DNA of 64,000 nucleotides from contig JAUNBF010000007.1 of assembly GCA_030527185.1 (NCBI GenBank), forward strand, positions 1-64,000. The letters run 5' to 3'. This stretch comes from Planctomycetia bacterium (GTDB taxonomy: Bacteria > Planctomycetota > Planctomycetia > Pirellulales > Thermoguttaceae). The notes beneath the pieces are model-generated. The model did no database searches. It saw nothing but the letters and a program-made list of their open reading frames with translations, and was not told the origin of the DNA. Shown here piece after piece: positions 1 to 8,070 of the stretch. Made by a program: the position numbers and the translations under genes. Numbering within the stretch: position 1 is the stretch's first letter; every line of letters starts with the position of its first letter.

Positions 1-627
1 TTCTTCCTCGTCAGCGACTTCCTCAGCCTCTTCGTCGAGCAGTTCTTCCTCGTCGGCGACTTCTTCTGCCTCTTCCACGGTCTCAACAGCTTCTTCGGTC
101 ACTTCTTCCGCCACTTCCTCTACTTCTTCCGCCGCGTCTTCCGGTGCTAAAACCGGGAGGTCGTCCGCCTCTTCTTCAGGTGTGGCAGCTTTTTCTGCCG
201 GAGCGGGGGCCACTACCGAGGCTTCTGGAGCCGGCGCCGGGGCAGGTGCCGCTTCCGGGACAGGTGCGGGTGCTACCGGCGCGGGAGCCACTTCAGGAAC
301 TGGAACAACGGGAACCGGAGCATCCGTAACCGGTGCTGGAGCCGGCGCGGGAGCCACTTCCGGGGCAGGTGCCGGTGGAGCTGGAACCACGGGAGCGGGA
401 GCCGCTGTATCGACTGCCGGAGCGACTGCCGGAGCGGGTGCCGCGGCTGGTTGACCCGCAATGGGAGAACAACATGCCGGAATCGGAACACATTCTTCCC
501 GAACCTGTTCGCAAGCCTGAACTGGACGATAGATCGCTCGCCGTGCCGCGGAGGCGATCTCTGTATGGACAACCAACACCAGCGTCATCACGGCCATAAA
601 CAACGAAATTTTACTGATTTGTCGCAT
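1..627 (-). CDS. Exported Ala/Pro-rich then Glu-rich low-complexity protein (C-terminus missing)
   Basis: The gene enters from the left edge and is open for 209 codons with no stop, so its C-terminus is outside the window. The start is the ATG at 627, preceded by a strong AGGAGG. Residues 1-29 look like a signal peptide (basic MRQISK start, hydrophobic core, cleavage near Ala-Ser-Ala-Ala). A Cys-containing stretch follows (Cys in CEQ, EEC and PACC). From about residue 65 to 145 the protein is almost only Ala, Pro and Val in APAP/PEVAP units. The last part is acidic, with the unit VADEEELLDEEAEE visible twice. Such composition suits an extended periplasmic or surface spacer, but no domain is recognisable and the function is unknown. 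A good promoter lies about 100 bases upstream. Confidence 0.85.
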   Translation of the reverse strand, partial: MRQISKISLFMAVMTLVLVVHTEIASAARRAIYRPVQACEQVREECVPIPACCSPIAGQPAAAPAPAVAPAVDTAAPAPVVPAPPAPAPEVAPAPAPAPVTDAPVPVVPVPEVAPAPVAPAPVPEAAPAPAPAPEASVVAPAPAEKAATPEEEADDLPVLAPEDAAEEVEEVAEEVTEEAVETVEEAEEVADEEELLDEEAEEVADEEE

Positions 628-722
628 TCCCTTATCCTCCTGTGAATTTTGGTAGGAAATATCTTCTTTGAAATGATACCCATAGTCACCAAGGTTTCCC
701 TCAGTTACTTAAACTAACACCT

Positions 723-750
723 ATTTTAGCAAATTTTCACAAAGTTGCAA
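723..750 (-). promoter_or_regulatory. Sigma70-type promoter for the acidic exported protein
   Basis: On the minus strand TTGCAA, a 16-base spacer and TAAAAT, with TG one base before the -10 (extended -10). The predicted start is near 716, giving a leader of about 90 bases before the ATG at 627. The rest of the 628-889 gap is AT-rich and shows no gene. Confidence 0.6.
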
Positions 751-889
751 CTACATACATCCCTTTTCGGAAAAAAATTTTACGAAAAATATATATTTCT
801 CCCATTTTTACAAAAAAGTTGGCACTTTGTCAACCAAAAATAGGGATTTTAAGGATTATTTTTATTAGGAGGGGCAAAAATTTTCCCTG

Positions 890-1348
890 TTATTCCCTTT
901 CGTGACTTCCCAGCGGCCCATTGGTTGCTTCCATTCGGTCGATGTAGGTTCGCAGCCGCTCCAATTCATCGGTAATGGTGTGAATTCGCAGCATATTGTC
1001 AACACGCTTGAGCAACTCAATTTTATTGACCGGCTTACTCAAAAAGTCGTCGCAGCCAGCTTCGACGGCTCTTTCAATGTCGCCAAGTTCGTTCAGAGCC
1101 GTCACCATCAGGACCATTATCTGGGCGGTATCGGGATTGGATTTTAACGTCTGGCAGACCTCAAAACCATTGAGTTTTGGCATCATAATGTCCAACAAAA
1201 TCAAATCCGGCTGAAAATCCCGGACTTTTTCCAGCGTTTCCTGACCATCGAAAGCGGTGGCGATTTCGCAGTCCAATCCCAACAGATAGGTTTCCAGAAG
1301 CTCCACGTTGGCAATATTGTCGTCCGCTATCAAAATTCGATTTGGCAT
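890..1348 (-). CDS. Stand-alone response regulator receiver protein (CheY/PleD-like)
   Basis: The 152-residue product is one receiver domain with a short C-terminal helix and no output domain. Visible landmarks: acidic pair D9-D10 in ILIADDN, phospho-acceptor D53 in LLDIMMP, T83 in MVTA, and K105-P106 in LSKPVNK. It should accept phosphate from a histidine kinase and act by protein contact; no kinase gene is nearby. The start at 1348 is chosen because GGAGGAGAAAACA precedes it; an in-frame upstream ATG at 1381 has no ribosome site and would overlap the promoter. The C-terminal 30 residues (after LLKRVDNML) are helical and charged and could be a dimer or partner contact. Confidence 0.9.
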   Translation of the reverse strand: MPNRILIADDNIANVELLETYLLGLDCEIATAFDGQETLEKVRDFQPDLILLDIMMPKLNGFEVCQTLKSNPDTAQIMVLMVTALNELGDIERAVEAGCDDFLSKPVNKIELLKRVDNMLRIHTITDELERLRTYIDRMEATNGPLGSHERE

Positions 1349-1369
1349 TGTTTTCTCCTCCACCTTTTT

Positions 1370-1378
1370 ATTATACCA
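1370..1378 (-). promoter_or_regulatory. Extended -10 promoter of the receiver gene
   Basis: Minus strand TGGTATAAT fits an extended -10. No good -35 is seen. The start would fall about 15 bases before the ATG at 1348, so the leader is very short and consists mostly of the ribosome binding site. Confidence 0.5.
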
Positions 1379-1480
1379 CAACCTTCAAATATCGGTAGTC
1401 CCCGCAACCCCACTTGTTTTCCTTTCCGTTTATGATAAAAAAGAGTGAGGAAAACTCGATTTTTACGAAAGGTGGGCAAA

Positions 1481-2446
1481 ATGTACCTCATTGCAACCGA
1501 CGAGGCGGGATACGGTCCCAATCTGGGTCCTCTGGCAGTCAGTGCAACGCTCTGGCAGCTTTCGGAAGGTATCCAGCCAGAAGAGATGGCGGTACGTCTG
1601 GCACCGGAAGTGGTTCCGCAGGTATCTCAAGAGGGATTGGCCGTGGGTGATTCCAAAAAACTCTACCAGTCCCATCGGTGGTTTTCCCTGGAACGGAGTG
1701 TGCTGGCATTTCTTGATGCCCTGGGAAAATTGCCCTTGCCGCTTGATTCCGAGGGTCTGTTTGCCGCATGCTGTTTTCCTGAAAATTTGCGTGAACGGCG
1801 GTCGTCGCCCGGTTTTGAGGGAAAAATTTCCCTCCCGCACGAGGCGCTATTAGAAGAATGCCTTCAGTGGGGGGAAAAACTACGTCGAAAACGGGCAGAA
1901 TCGGGAATTGATTTGCTCGGAATTCAATCCGATTTGGTCTTTCCCCAACGCTGGAACGCCGGAGTAAAACGTTGTGGCTCCAAAGGCGTGTTTCTTTCCC
2001 AAACCACATTGCAACTGGTAGCCGGATTCTGGAGACAGATTCTTCAATTGGAAAAAAATGCTCAGAAAGAGTTTTCCATCCTTGTTCTCTGCGACAAGCA
2101 TGGCGGACGAAACCGATACCTTGGAACACTCATGGAACACTTCGACAACCTTCCCTTTTGCATTGTCACGGAAGGCCGTGAAAAAAGTGAATATATCCAC
2201 TATGCCCGGCACGGAACTCTCTCAATTCGATTCGTGGCTCGTGGGGAAACGCATCTGGCCGTGGCACTGGCGTCGATGGTCAGCAAATACCTCCGCGAAG
2301 TCGCCATGGAAATTTTCAATCGGCACTGGCAGCGTCGGATTCCCACCCTCCGCCCCACCGCGGGCTATCCTCTCGATGCGCGTCGTTTTCGACAGGAAAT
2401 CGCCCCCTATGTTCAAGACTGGCAGGGGGTTTGGCGTGACAAGTAA
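1481..2446 (+). CDS. Ribonuclease HII-like protein (RNase H fold)
   Basis: 321 residues. The start MYLIATDEAGYGP is preceded by AAAGGTGGG; the upstream in-frame start at 1445 lacks a site. RNase HII/HIII landmarks occur in order: D7-E8 in TDEAGYGPNLGPL, GDSKKLY, an Asp in LCDKHGG, and LASMVSKYLRE, which matches the AASI-AKV-RD helix. These enzymes cut RNA in RNA-DNA hybrids. Two departures are visible: the substrate-binding GRG after the catalytic DE is GYG, and the Asp expected before the ASMVSK helix appears to be Glu (RGETHLAV). The protein is also longer than a usual RNase HII (about 200-220). It may be a divergent nuclease of this fold with another target. Followed by the beta-helix gene 85 bases later. 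Confidence 0.75.
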   Translation: MYLIATDEAGYGPNLGPLAVSATLWQLSEGIQPEEMAVRLAPEVVPQVSQEGLAVGDSKKLYQSHRWFSLERSVLAFLDALGKLPLPLDSEGLFAACCFPENLRERRSSPGFEGKISLPHEALLEECLQWGEKLRRKRAESGIDLLGIQSDLVFPQRWNAGVKRCGSKGVFLSQTTLQLVAGFWRQILQLEKNAQKEFSILVLCDKHGGRNRYLGTLMEHFDNLPFCIVTEGREKSEYIHYARHGTLSIRFVARGETHLAVALASMVSKYLREVAMEIFNRHWQRRIPTLRPTAGYPLDARRFRQEIAPYVQDWQGVWRDK

Positions 2447-2531
2447 AACCGGATACCCTACCATGGATCATGGAGGGAGGAGGGATTTTCATCATCATTA
2501 TTATTTGTTTAACCATGTACCAGGAGTTACT

Positions 2532-4640
2532 ATGAAACGAACGTTTTTTCTGGCCTTTCTGATGTTTTTCAGTTCTGCGGCACTGTACGCTCAAAATCGT
2601 GCTTTGGAGGAGGCCAAAACGGATCATCCTGCCGATTTCTATGTTTCTTTGGAGGGAAACGATGCCTGGAGTGGGAAGTTGGCGGAACCGAATGAAGCGA
2701 GGACGGACGGTCCGTTTGCGACGCTGGAACGTGCGAAGATGGCACTGCGCGAAAGTCGTGCGAAAGAGACCGAAAGAGCGTGGACGGTGGTGGTTCGGGA
2801 GGGGGATTATGAGCTTTCGGAAACATTTCCGTTGACGAAAGAGGATTGTGGCACGGAGAAGGGGCGTATCACGTGGCGGACGAATCGTGGCGAAAAAGTC
2901 CGGTTGTTGGGAGGGCGGCAATTGAAAACGTGGCGTACCGTGACGGAACCGGCGGTTTTGGAGCAACTTTCGGAAAATGTTCGCGGGAAGGTGATTCAGA
3001 TCGATCTTCGTGCGCTGGGAATTTCCGACTTTGGTTCGCCGAAAGAGGGGATGGAGCTGTATTTTGAAGGGAAACCGATGACACTTTCGCGGTATCCAAA
3101 CGACGGTTTTGTGAAAATCACCGGTTTGACGCCCGGTTATCCGAAAGATATTCGCGGCACGAAAGGGAGTACGCACGGCGACTTTCAGTTCGAGGACGAA
3201 CGGTTGACAACGTGGGGAAACGAGAAGGAAATCTGGGTACACGGGTACTGGTTTTGGGACTGGGCGGAGGAGAAACAGAAGGTCGAGTCGATCGACGCGG
3301 CCACCAGGACGCTGAAAGTCGTGCCGCCGTACCATACTTACGGTTATCGGATTGGGCAATGGTTTTATGCGTTCAATCTTTTGTGCGAACTTGACCAGCC
3401 GGGGGAATACTACATCGACCGTGACCGTGGAATCCTCTATTTTTATCCGCCGGGCGAAGTGACGGAAGGATCGATGGTGGTGACGACGTTGCCGACGCTC
3501 GTTTCGATGAAGGATGTTTCGCAGGTGACGTTTCGTGGTTTTACGCTGGAATACGCTCGCGGAACGGCGTTGGCGGTTGCGGGGGGACGGGAGAATTTGG
3601 TGGCGGCCTGCACGATTGCGAACATTTCCGGCTCCGGGATTTCGGTTTCTGGCACGCAACATACCATTTTTGGCTGTCATTTGTACCATCTCGGAAAATC
3701 GGGCATTGCGGTCTATGGTGGCGATCGGAAAACGCTCGTGCCGGGGAAAATCCTTGTGATGAACAACGAAATTCACGACTATGCCCTGCGTCAACGGGTT
3801 TACGCTCCTGGAATCATGCTTCAGGGCGTTGGGAATCGTGCGGCTCACAACAAAATCTACAACGCCCCGCACATGGGAATGGGATTTGGCGGAAACGAAC
3901 ATGTTATCGAGTTCAACGAAATCTACAACGTCTGTTTCGAGTCGAACGACGCGGGAGCCATTTATACCGGTCGCAACTGGAGTATGCGAGGGAACGTCCT
4001 GCGGCACAACTACCTTCACGATATTCGCGGATTTGAGAATCGCGGCTGCGTCGGAATTTATCTCGATGACCAGTTTTCCTCCGCCGAGATTTACGGAAAC
4101 ATCTTCCGTAATGTGACACGGGCAACGATGATTGGCGGTGGTCGGGACTGCCGTATTGTCAATAATTTATACATCGACTGTGCCCCTTGCGTCCATCTCG
4201 ACGCCCGTGGTCTGGGCTGGCAGAAAGATTTCACGCAGAATTGGATCAACGAATTGCGGGAAAAAGGGACGCATCTCGGAATGAACCTGATGGAACCACC
4301 ATACAGTGAGAAATATCCCGAATTGACGCGGATTCTGGACGAAAATCCAGGGACGCCTTGTGGAAATGTTGTCACGCACAATATCTGTGTGCGAGGCAAT
4401 TGGAACGGAACGCAGTCGGGACAGTGGCGAGGAAGTTCCATTTGGGCCAAGGCGGCAGAATTCAACACAATGGAGCCGAATTTTCTCCAGGACGATCCGA
4501 TGCTGGAAGAGGAAGCTGCCGGGAACTATACGCTGAAACCGGAATCTCCCGCGTTGAAAGGTGGTTTTCAGCAAATTCCCTGGCAGAAAATCGGACTTTT
4601 CGATTCCCCTTTGCGGGCAGCCGCCCAAAAACACCTTTAA
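2532..4640 (+). CDS. Exported right-handed beta-helix protein (pectate-lyase-like fold)
   Basis: 702 residues with a clear signal peptide (MKRTFFLAFLMFF...ALYAQ). The mature start carries the FYVSLEGNDAWSG motif seen at the head of many exported beta-helix proteins, followed by DGPFATLERAKMALR. From about residue 300 to 600 the chain is rich in short strands with N-x-I/V patterns (NEIHDY, NKIYNA, NEIYNV, NYLHDI, NIFRNV), typical of coils of a parallel beta-helix that binds or cleaves polysaccharide. No catalytic residue can be named. CAGGAG precedes the ATG; an upstream in-frame ATG at 2058 lies inside the RNase gene and is rejected. Likely a saccharide-acting enzyme of the outer face or periplasm; exact substrate unknown. 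Confidence 0.85.
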   Translation: MKRTFFLAFLMFFSSAALYAQNRALEEAKTDHPADFYVSLEGNDAWSGKLAEPNEARTDGPFATLERAKMALRESRAKETERAWTVVVREGDYELSETFPLTKEDCGTEKGRITWRTNRGEKVRLLGGRQLKTWRTVTEPAVLEQLSENVRGKVIQIDLRALGISDFGSPKEGMELYFEGKPMTLSRYPNDGFVKITGLTPGYPKDIRGTKGSTHGDFQFEDERLTTWGNEKEIWVHGYWFWDWAEEKQKVESIDAATRTLKVVPPYHTYGYRIGQWFYAFNLLCELDQPGEYYIDRDRGILYFYPPGEVTEGSMVVTTLPTLVSMKDVSQVTFRGFTLEYARGTALAVAGGRENLVAACTIANISGSGISVSGTQHTIFGCHLYHLGKSGIAVYGGDRKTLVPGKILVMNNEIHDYALRQRVYAPGIMLQGVGNRAAHNKIYNAPHMGMGFGGNEHVIEFNEIYNVCFESNDAGAIYTGRNWSMRGNVLRHNYLHDIRGFENRGCVGIYLDDQFSSAEIYGNIFRNVTRATMIGGGRDCRIVNNLYIDCAPCVHLDARGLGWQKDFTQNWINELREKGTHLGMNLMEPPYSEKYPELTRILDENPGTPCGNVVTHNICVRGNWNGTQSGQWRGSSIWAKAAEFNTMEPNFLQDDPMLEEEAAGNYTLKPESPALKGGFQQIPWQKIGLFDSPLRAAAQKHL

Positions 4641-4658
4641 GCATCATGCGTATAGCTT

Positions 4659-5597
4659 TTATGGCATTTTATTTTTTCGGCATGTTTTCCAGACGATTTT
4701 TCCCAATTGTCGAAGGAGATAAAAAGTGGGATATTTTCGCAACGCCTGAAGAGTATAGTACCATGCGGCGGCATTTTGTCCTGATTCCATAGCCACCCAG
4801 GCGGAAATCTGGTCGATGGAAGCCCTGGCACGCCGACGTTGTTTTCGGGAAACTTCCCGTAAGGCACGGGGAGTTTTCAGAGCTTTTTCCAAAGCAATTT
4901 CACGTCCCCGATGCATGATTTCCAGCCGACGTGTCATGGCATCCGCCCGCCAGCGATAACGTGTCAACGGTTCCCGAACACAGCCAGCCAGCCAGGGCGG
5001 TGAACACGATTCACTGAATCGCAGCCACAAATCCCAATCCTCACATCCGGTTGGTTCCGGGTCAAATCCCCCCAGTTGTTCAAAGAGGTCTTTCCGAATC
5101 AGAACGCTGGAAACGGTGATGAAATTGGTCTCCAGCAAAGGATGGAAAAGGTCGCCTTCGTAAAGCGTCTGGCTTTCCGACTGCCGTGGCGGAAGAGTGC
5201 CAATATCGCCGAAATTGAGCCGTTCGGTATAAATCAGCCCTACGTCCGCAGCGATACGGTGTTTCTGCGCAAGCAACTTTTCCGGCTCCCAGCAATCATC
5301 CGCGTCGAGAAAAGCCAGCCACGCTCCCCGAGCTTTTCGGGCAGCGCGGTTTCGAGCGGCAATATGTCCCGCATTGGCCTGTCGCAAAACACGAAAAAAG
5401 TCCGCATCGAATCGGGACTCGTATTCTTCCAAAATCGTACCCGTAGCATCGTTGGAACCGTCGTCGACCACCAGAATTTCCTGCCGGACGTGTCGCTGGG
5501 CAATGGCGGAGTCGAGGCATTCACGCAGATACCGCTCACCGTTATAAACGGGGATGATCGTGGTGATTTCGACGGAAGATTCGGTTCGTTCACACAT
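4659..5597 (-). CDS. Family 2 glycosyltransferase
   Basis: 312 residues. GT-A fold of family 2: TTIIPVYNGERYL at residues 12-24, LVVDDGSNDAT at 42-52 and the metal-binding D98-A-D100-D101 in AFLDADDCW. A later ED pair occurs in GCEDWDLWLR. It transfers a sugar from a nucleotide donor to a glycan acceptor in the cytoplasm; no membrane segment is evident, so it may act peripherally. Its ATG overlaps the stop of the upstream oxidoreductase-epimerase gene by 8 bases, so the two are translationally coupled and probably share a pathway for a surface or extracellular glycan. It ends 18 bases from the convergent beta-helix gene. Confidence 0.9.
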   Translation of the reverse strand: MCERTESSVEITTIIPVYNGERYLRECLDSAIAQRHVRQEILVVDDGSNDATGTILEEYESRFDADFFRVLRQANAGHIAARNRAARKARGAWLAFLDADDCWEPEKLLAQKHRIAADVGLIYTERLNFGDIGTLPPRQSESQTLYEGDLFHPLLETNFITVSSVLIRKDLFEQLGGFDPEPTGCEDWDLWLRFSESCSPPWLAGCVREPLTRYRWRADAMTRRLEIMHRGREIALEKALKTPRALREVSRKQRRRARASIDQISAWVAMESGQNAAAWYYTLQALRKYPTFYLLRQLGKIVWKTCRKNKMP

Positions 5598-7950
5598 GAT
5601 CGGCCAATCCCGCCTGTCGGCACCATTCCAACGTCATCCGAATCGTTTCTTCCCGGGTGTAGAGTGGTTCGTACTGGAGCAGTTCCCGTGTCTGGGAATC
5701 GTCAGCCACCGCGTCGCACCCATAAATGTCGAACAGGTTGGTATAATCTTCCGCATATTGGGCAAAATTTTCAGCAATATGATGGTCAAGTTCCTCTTGC
5801 GTAAAACGTTGGTGTGACGTCGTTTGCGGGAAATAAATTTCGGGTCGATTCAGCCGGAGAATCTTCCGCAGCAGGGGGCGAACACCCGGAACGTTGTAGA
5901 AAAACCAATGAATCGGCTTTCCTATGCGGCTGGTCAGAACTCGAATCAGGAACTGTTTGCACTCTTCGCCTGTAAGAATATCTGCCAAATCTCGCATTCC
6001 ATCGAGTCCCCGTTTCAGCAGGGAGGGAGATCGCAACCGCTGCCATTGCCGCCAGGTTTCTTCGGAAACAATGTTCATGGAGACGCCCAACGCTTCTGCC
6101 AGAGGAGCGTAAAAATCATACCATGTCATCGGTTCATCGGCCAGAACAAATGTCTTGCCGCGAACGTTTTCAGGCTGATTTTCCATCGTTCGCAAGGCAC
6201 AGAGCATGGCATAAACAACATGATCGACGAAAATCGTGTTAGAAGGGGTCTCTCCCTTTCCCAGCAAAATCGGCTTTCCAGCCGCAAGCGTCTGTACCGC
6301 CCGTATCGTCCAGGGGGGAGAAAAGGGACCGTACACATTCCCCAGACGAAAAATCGCTCCGGACAACCCTTTTTCAAACTCCGCCCGTACCTGTTTTTCC
6401 GCTTTTGCCTTGGCCCAAGCATAGTCGTAAGAATCGGGCTGAATCGGTGTTTCCGGGGAGAATGTTCCATGAAGCTGCGTTCCGCAAACAGCCAGGGTAC
6501 TGCAATGGAAGAACCCTCGCACTCCGACCTGCCGTGCCACTTGGGCGATATTCCGCGTCCCACGAATGGTGGTTGCCAGCGACTTTTTCCGTTCCAGAGC
6601 GGTTCCATAGGCACCGTGAAAGATGTAATCGCACCCCTCCACCACCTTTTGCAATCCCCGTTTGTCCAACAAGTCTGCCGAGACCATTTCCACATCGGTT
6701 CGTGCCAGACGGCTGGCGTGAGCAGCCTGGTGTACCATGGCCCGAACATCCCAAAGGTCCCGATGTTCGAGGAGCATTTCCACCATCCGTCCGCCGATAA
6801 ATCCCGTCGCGCCGGTTACAAGGATTTTGGGTTTGGAGGGAAGTGAGCCAAAAGATACCGTTTTGGCCTTCCATTTTTCCTCTCCAACGGAAGACTTTGG
6901 CAAGGAGGGTTGCCGATAACATTCTTCGATGAGGGAGACAACCCCCAATGCGGATTTCCCTGCAAGAAAGGGAGGTCGGCGGTGCTTTACAGCATCGTGA
7001 AAATCGGTCAACTCCGCCCGAAACGAGTCGAAAACGGTGGGAGAACTCTCAGATTCCCATTGCGCGACAAGTTCTACGGGCTGCGATGTTTCCTGATTCC
7101 ACGGCGTGAAACGAACCTGTTGACGTTCGTTGACACGGAGTGTAAAAAAACCTCGCGTCGTCTCTATTCGGAATTGATTTTTCAACGTTGCCAGACGACT
7201 CAACCGAACGGTTCCCGCAACGATCTCTCCCCGAAACGGGATTTCCAGCCGCAGGGTCGCGTCTGCTTCCACGCCGCCGCGTCGGTCGTCACGATATTCC
7301 CGAATTTGTGGCGTTTGTGGGTTTCCTGGCTCCCCAATGGTCTCGTTATGTCCGAAAAAAAAGAGGAGTTGGTCGAGCAGGTGGGAACCTGTATCCATGA
7401 CCACGCCGCCACCGGCAGAGGTTTTTTGCATACTTCCCAACGTGACACTCGGCCAGTCGAAAAAAGACCCTTCCTCGGCGGTAAATCCAGTTACTTTTCC
7501 CCAAGTGGCCTCGTCCTGAAGGAGTTCTCGCAAAAGTCGGCTGGCGGGAAAGAGACGACGGAAATATCCCACGGCAAGAATTTGTCCGGTTTTTTCCGAC
7601 GTTTCCAACATCTGACGCAGTTCCGACAGCCCGATACAGGCCGGTTTTTCGACGAAAACGGAAACTCCCCGCTCCATCCATTCGATTGCCAAAGCCGCGT
7701 GACTGGCAGGTGGTGTTGCGAGAATGGCTGCGTCCCAACCTCCCGTCTGGGAAATTGCCCGTTCTGAGATGGACGTAAAAACATGCGGAATCCGATACGC
7801 TTTCGCCAACTTGTTAGCAGATGGCCGATGGGTATCCACCAGAGTTGTCACCTGAAATCCCGCATGACCTGCCAAAACGGGAAGGTGAAACATTTGGGTA
7901 ATGGCGCCACATCCGACAACGACAGTTTGAAGCGGTTTGGTTCTCATCAT
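5590..7950 (-). CDS. Fused Gfo/Idh/MocA oxidoreductase and NAD-dependent sugar epimerase/dehydratase
   Basis: 786 residues holding two enzymes that are usually separate. Residues about 8-360 are a Gfo/Idh/MocA dehydrogenase: Rossmann motif VVVGCGAITQ, then FVEKPACIG with the family Lys, and GYFRRLFPA. Residues about 372-700 are an extended short-chain dehydrogenase: ILVTGATGFIGGR for NAD binding and the Tyr-x-x-x-Lys pair in YAWAK near residue 510. The tail (700-786) ends in a short helical segment. Such enzymes oxidise and epimerise nucleotide sugars, so the fusion may channel an intermediate. Start 7950 is the first of two Met codons behind GGGAAACG; an upstream start at 7998 overlaps a terminator and is rejected. 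Coupled to the downstream GT2 gene. Confidence 0.85.
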   Translation of the reverse strand: MMRTKPLQTVVVGCGAITQMFHLPVLAGHAGFQVTTLVDTHRPSANKLAKAYRIPHVFTSISERAISQTGGWDAAILATPPASHAALAIEWMERGVSVFVEKPACIGLSELRQMLETSEKTGQILAVGYFRRLFPASRLLRELLQDEATWGKVTGFTAEEGSFFDWPSVTLGSMQKTSAGGGVVMDTGSHLLDQLLFFFGHNETIGEPGNPQTPQIREYRDDRRGGVEADATLRLEIPFRGEIVAGTVRLSRLATLKNQFRIETTRGFFTLRVNERQQVRFTPWNQETSQPVELVAQWESESSPTVFDSFRAELTDFHDAVKHRRPPFLAGKSALGVVSLIEECYRQPSLPKSSVGEEKWKAKTVSFGSLPSKPKILVTGATGFIGGRMVEMLLEHRDLWDVRAMVHQAAHASRLARTDVEMVSADLLDKRGLQKVVEGCDYIFHGAYGTALERKKSLATTIRGTRNIAQVARQVGVRGFFHCSTLAVCGTQLHGTFSPETPIQPDSYDYAWAKAKAEKQVRAEFEKGLSGAIFRLGNVYGPFSPPWTIRAVQTLAAGKPILLGKGETPSNTIFVDHVVYAMLCALRTMENQPENVRGKTFVLADEPMTWYDFYAPLAEALGVSMNIVSEETWRQWQRLRSPSLLKRGLDGMRDLADILTGEECKQFLIRVLTSRIGKPIHWFFYNVPGVRPLLRKILRLNRPEIYFPQTTSHQRFTQEELDHHIAENFAQYAEDYTNLFDIYGCDAVADDSQTRELLQYEPLYTREETIRMTLEWCRQAGLADHV

Positions 7951-7977
7951 CCGTTTCCCAAAATCAGAGTTATCATC

Positions 7978-8022
7978 AAAAAAACGACGCGGCCGCAAGA
8001 CTTTTGTCCACCGCCTGCGTCG
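7978..8022 (-). terminator. Rho-independent terminator of the DUF1598-like gene
   Basis: Minus strand: CGACGC pairs with GCGTCG around a 26-base loop that has further pairing, followed directly by seven T. It lies 49 bases after the stop at 8071 and just upstream of the fused oxidoreductase gene, which suggests that gene has its own start signal or depends on readthrough. Confidence 0.6.
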
Positions 8023-8070
8023 CTATGTTTATCGCGACATTTCGTGGTAAACGATCGACTAAACGATTCG

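Noticed and set aside
1-640. Short plus-strand Ala/Gly/Thr-rich frames at the left edge
   Set aside because: Reverse reading of the acidic exported protein, which has promoter, ribosome site and signal peptide.
750-870. AT-rich stretch as a replication origin
   Set aside because: No cluster of DnaA boxes and no dnaA/dnaN neighbour.
2316-4019. 567-codon minus-strand frame over the beta-helix gene
   Set aside because: Low-information His/Arg/Pro-rich shadow of a real gene.
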